DNA from: Treponema sp.
GTDB taxonomy: Bacteria > Spirochaetota > Spirochaetia > Treponematales > Treponemataceae
DNA: 6,029 bases
Reading direction: 5' to 3'
Assembly (NCBI GenBank): GCA_003447785.1
Contig: DLYJ01000097.1
Span: 1 to 6,029, forward strand
Translations under genes and position numbers: made by a program
The notes under the pieces: generated by a model
What the model was told of the DNA's origin: nothing
Databases searched by the model: none
Seen by the model: only the letters and a program-made list of their open reading frames with translations
Shown: piece by piece, positions 4,178-6,029 of the stretch
Layout: every line of letters starts with the position of its first letter
Position numbering within the stretch: the first letter of the stretch is position 1

Positions 4178-5863
4178 ATGAAGCCGAAAAAAGTTATATT
4201 ACTTTTTCTTATTCAATTGGGTTGCCTTTGTTATGCGCAGGGCAACCTTAATTTTTTGTCTCTCACCCTTAAACGCACAATTCAAACGGAAACCCAGTCA
4301 GTGACTGTCGGGGGCTCGATGTATTATCAAGCCTTTCCCCATTTTTTTGAATTTGAACTTAAATCTCCCTCTAAAGATTATTTCTGCGCTTCCAGTAATC
4401 ACTGCTGGTACAGATCGGATTCAACACTTAAACAGGACGACGAAAGCCTTGAAGTTATAAACCAGACATGCACGGACATAAAAAACTGGTTCAGGGAGGA
4501 CCTGGGCTTTGGGGAAGACGGTTATTTTGCAGACGAAAGAAAATTCAGCGGCGGTGTATTAATTCAACACTGGAAGACAGATGACAGGTCAAAACCGGTT
4601 CAGTCGATGAAGACTTTTTCTGACAACCGCGGACGCTTTCTTCAGCTGGACATCTATCTTGAAGACAATGTTCTGATGGCGCGCACTTTTTTGTCGGACT
4701 ATGTTTATAAAAAGGGACGGGTCTTTCCCACCAGAATCCGGACCGAAAGTTATTCTCAGGGAAAGCGGACTCAGATTACCACAATTGAATTTTTATCGGT
4801 GGATTTTGCAAAAACCGAAGGAAAAATCCCGGAAGTTGTGCTCAAACAGAATGATTCTCCATTTGTTGAATTAAAAAACATGAGCGCCCGGGAAAAGGGT
4901 GTAAAAATCAAGGCCGCCGCAACCGAAAAAAAAGGCTTTTCTCTCATGGGGCTTGGAGTTGACGCGGGATACTGGTTTTACAAGAAATTTATTACAAGCC
5001 AGGACACAAGCCGCTGTTCTTACGATCCCAGCTGTTCAAATTATATGGTTTCCTGCATTAAGCGTGACGGCCTTATGGGCCTGATTGAAGGGCTCGACCG
5101 CCTTGAGCGCTGTACCACCCACGAAGACAGGGTTCACCTGTACACAAAAACACCCGCGGGAAAGTTTTTGGACAGAGCGAACCTTCTAAACGAGCGAGAA
5201 AATGACAATTTTAACGAGCGCGTGCTCCCTGACAGAAAGGCGGCAGAAAGAGAAGGGCAGAACCCGGCAGAATCTCAGAAAATCGAGACGGAAAAAAGCC
5301 TTGATTTTGCCCACAACCTGTTCCTCAACGGTTATGTGGCAGAAGCGCGTCCGGTGTATGAAGCCTATGTTAAACAGAGGGGTCACAGGGATGACTTTGA
5401 TAAATCTGCCGCAGGTGCTCTGGTAAAAATCTATGCAAACGGGGAGCGGCCTTCAACCGATATTTTTGCCCTGTCAGAGCAGACTCTTTCAATTGAAAAA
5501 CAGGATAAGTTTTGCAAGGAGATTGCAGATTCCTATAAATCCCTCAAGACAAAGAGCCGTGCCGGGGCAACCGTGCTTTCCATGCTTTTGCCCGGAATGG
5601 GCCACGTTTACTTAAAAAACTACCGCCGGGGAATTTTCAGTTTTATCGAAGTGGTTTCCATGGCCACCGCCGTTTATTACTGTCAGGACATTTACGGACA
5701 GGAGAACTGGCGGGTGTGGCTGTTTGGAACGATGGGAGCGCTTGACTGGATTACTGACATTTACGGCGCAAACAAAGCAGCACAGCGTTATAACCAGCGC
5801 CTGTACCGTGAGGCAGACGGAAGCCTGCAGGAAAAGTATCTGGAGATTTTGTATGAAGATTAA
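4178..5863 (+). CDS. Exported multidomain protein: LolA-like region, YidD-type domain, helical linker, C-terminal membrane hairpin
   Basis: The 561-residue protein starts with a signal peptide (1-20, CYA then QG). Residues 24-235 are beta-rich, with SMYYQAFPHFFEFELKSP (47-64) and FPTRIRTESYSQGKRTQIT (183-201). This resembles the LolA/lipoprotein-sorting fold; the match is by pattern only. Residues 265-316 are a clear YidD domain: FYKKFITS, then C280-x5-C286 in RCSYDPSCSNY, C293, and GLMGLIEGLDRLERC ending at C312. YidD is normally a 70-85-residue cytoplasmic protein aiding membrane-protein insertion. Residues 372-455 are helical and TPR-like. Residues 462-530 (SMLLPGMGHVYLKNYRRGIFS and a second span) resemble the C-terminal membrane module of DUF5683/TM2-type proteins. 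With no membrane segment between 21 and 460, the YidD part should face the periplasm. No clear Shine-Dalgarno precedes ATG-4178, so translation may be coupled to the upstream gene. Confidence 0.8.
   Translation: MKPKKVILLFLIQLGCLCYAQGNLNFLSLTLKRTIQTETQSVTVGGSMYYQAFPHFFEFELKSPSKDYFCASSNHCWYRSDSTLKQDDESLEVINQTCTDIKNWFREDLGFGEDGYFADERKFSGGVLIQHWKTDDRSKPVQSMKTFSDNRGRFLQLDIYLEDNVLMARTFLSDYVYKKGRVFPTRIRTESYSQGKRTQITTIEFLSVDFAKTEGKIPEVVLKQNDSPFVELKNMSAREKGVKIKAAATEKKGFSLMGLGVDAGYWFYKKFITSQDTSRCSYDPSCSNYMVSCIKRDGLMGLIEGLDRLERCTTHEDRVHLYTKTPAGKFLDRANLLNERENDNFNERVLPDRKAAEREGQNPAESQKIETEKSLDFAHNLFLNGYVAEARPVYEAYVKQRGHRDDFDKSAAGALVKIYANGERPSTDIFALSEQTLSIEKQDKFCKEIADSYKSLKTKSRAGATVLSMLLPGMGHVYLKNYRRGIFSFIEVVSMATAVYYCQDIYGQENWRVWLFGTMGALDWITDIYGANKAAQRYNQRLYREADGSLQEKYLEILYED
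5842..5845 (+). promoter_or_regulatory. Shine-Dalgarno GGAG of the overlapping downstream gene
   Basis: GGAG lies 7 bases before ATG-5853, inside the 3' end of the YidD-fusion gene. It supports a real start for the partial gene even though that start overlaps the upstream coding sequence. Confidence 0.65.
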
Positions 5864-6029
5864 AAACATTTTTGCCGCAATTTTTATTCTCATTATATTG
5901 ATGAATTTAGCAATGCTGGGCGCCTCGGACTTTACCCAGGAACAAATCAATCTGTACAAGAAAACTCTTTTTGAAGCAGAAAATAATCCGGCGCCCGTCC
6001 TGAAAGCCGGACTTACAAAGTCAGGAGCA
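5853..6029 (+). CDS. Exported protein of unknown function (partial, runs off the window)
   Basis: ATG-5853 begins a frame open to the last base (59 codons), overlapping the previous gene by 11 bases. Residues 1-23 form a signal peptide: MKIKN, a long Ile/Leu/Ala core, then MLGA followed by SDFTQ. The visible mature part, with FTQEQINLYKKTLFEAEN and then APVLKAGLTKSG, is helical and charged and could be the start of a repeat protein, but too little is present to name a family. The overlap and good ribosome site place it third in the exported-protein operon. Confidence 0.75.
   Translation, partial: MKIKNIFAAIFILIILMNLAMLGASDFTQEQINLYKKTLFEAENNPAPVLKAGLTKSGA

Noticed and set aside
4178..4240. 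Lipobox at QLGC (residues 13-16), making the 561-residue protein a lipoprotein
   Set aside because: The -3 residue is Gln and not Leu, and a standard signal peptidase I site (CYA-QG) lies five residues later. Spirochaete lipoboxes are relaxed, so this is not fully excluded.
4926..4933. A8 tract in the YidD-fusion gene as a programmed frameshift site
   Set aside because: The reading frame continues intact through a recognisable YidD domain, and no stimulatory structure or meaningful alternative frame product is seen.
5186..5615. Overlapping open frames on both strands within the YidD-fusion gene
   Set aside because: They lack ribosome sites and recognisable domains, and lie wholly within a well-supported gene in another frame.
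1..6029. tRNA, rRNA, CRISPR array, insertion sequence or prophage
   Set aside because: No cloverleaf-like sequence, regularly spaced repeats, transposase or integrase motifs were seen on either strand.

Overview
The window looks like a piece of a spirochaete chromosome, most likely a Treponema-like host-associated or rumen species. This is inferred from moderate GC content, the mix of Shine-Dalgarno-led and apparently leaderless genes, the secreted-protein cluster and the gene families present. No single sequence here proves the genus. Coding density is very high: no gene-free stretch reaches 300 bases, and the longest non-coding gap is the 64-base divergent promoter region at 3648-3711.

Region 1 (1-1378, + strand) has the last codons of an unidentified gene, then recX (RecA modulator) and a response regulator whose DNA-binding domain precedes its receiver domain. 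These appear co-transcribed: the first two overlap or nearly touch, and the regulator follows recX by 15 bases. A terminator-like hairpin with a U8 tract lies inside the first 25 codons of recX. The run ends at a strong intrinsic terminator (1348-1378) that sits inside the antisense 3' end of the convergent sppA gene.

Region 2 (1309-3647, - strand) is a three-gene operon read in the order CYTH-domain protein, DUF975 membrane protein, SppA signal-peptide peptidase. The first two genes abut with no spacer, and the last two are 14 bases apart. The theme is the membrane, with a phosphoryl or nucleotide enzyme at the front.

Region 3 (3653-3705) is a perfect 15-bp inverted repeat holding back-to-back promoters. 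Each arm carries an extended -10 (TGT-TATAAT), the -35 regions overlap at the centre, and the predicted start points fall on or within about a base of the two start codons. Both divergent transcripts would therefore be leaderless.

Region 4 (3712-6029, + strand) is an operon of exported proteins. It has a small Cys-rich single-span protein, a 561-residue multidomain protein (signal peptide, LolA-like region, YidD-type domain, helical repeat-like segment, C-terminal membrane hairpin) and the start of a third exported protein overlapping it by 11 bases. The YidD-type domain placed downstream of a signal peptide is the least ordinary thing in the window. Together these three genes look like an uncharacterised envelope module, transcribed opposite the SppA operon from shared promoter DNA.
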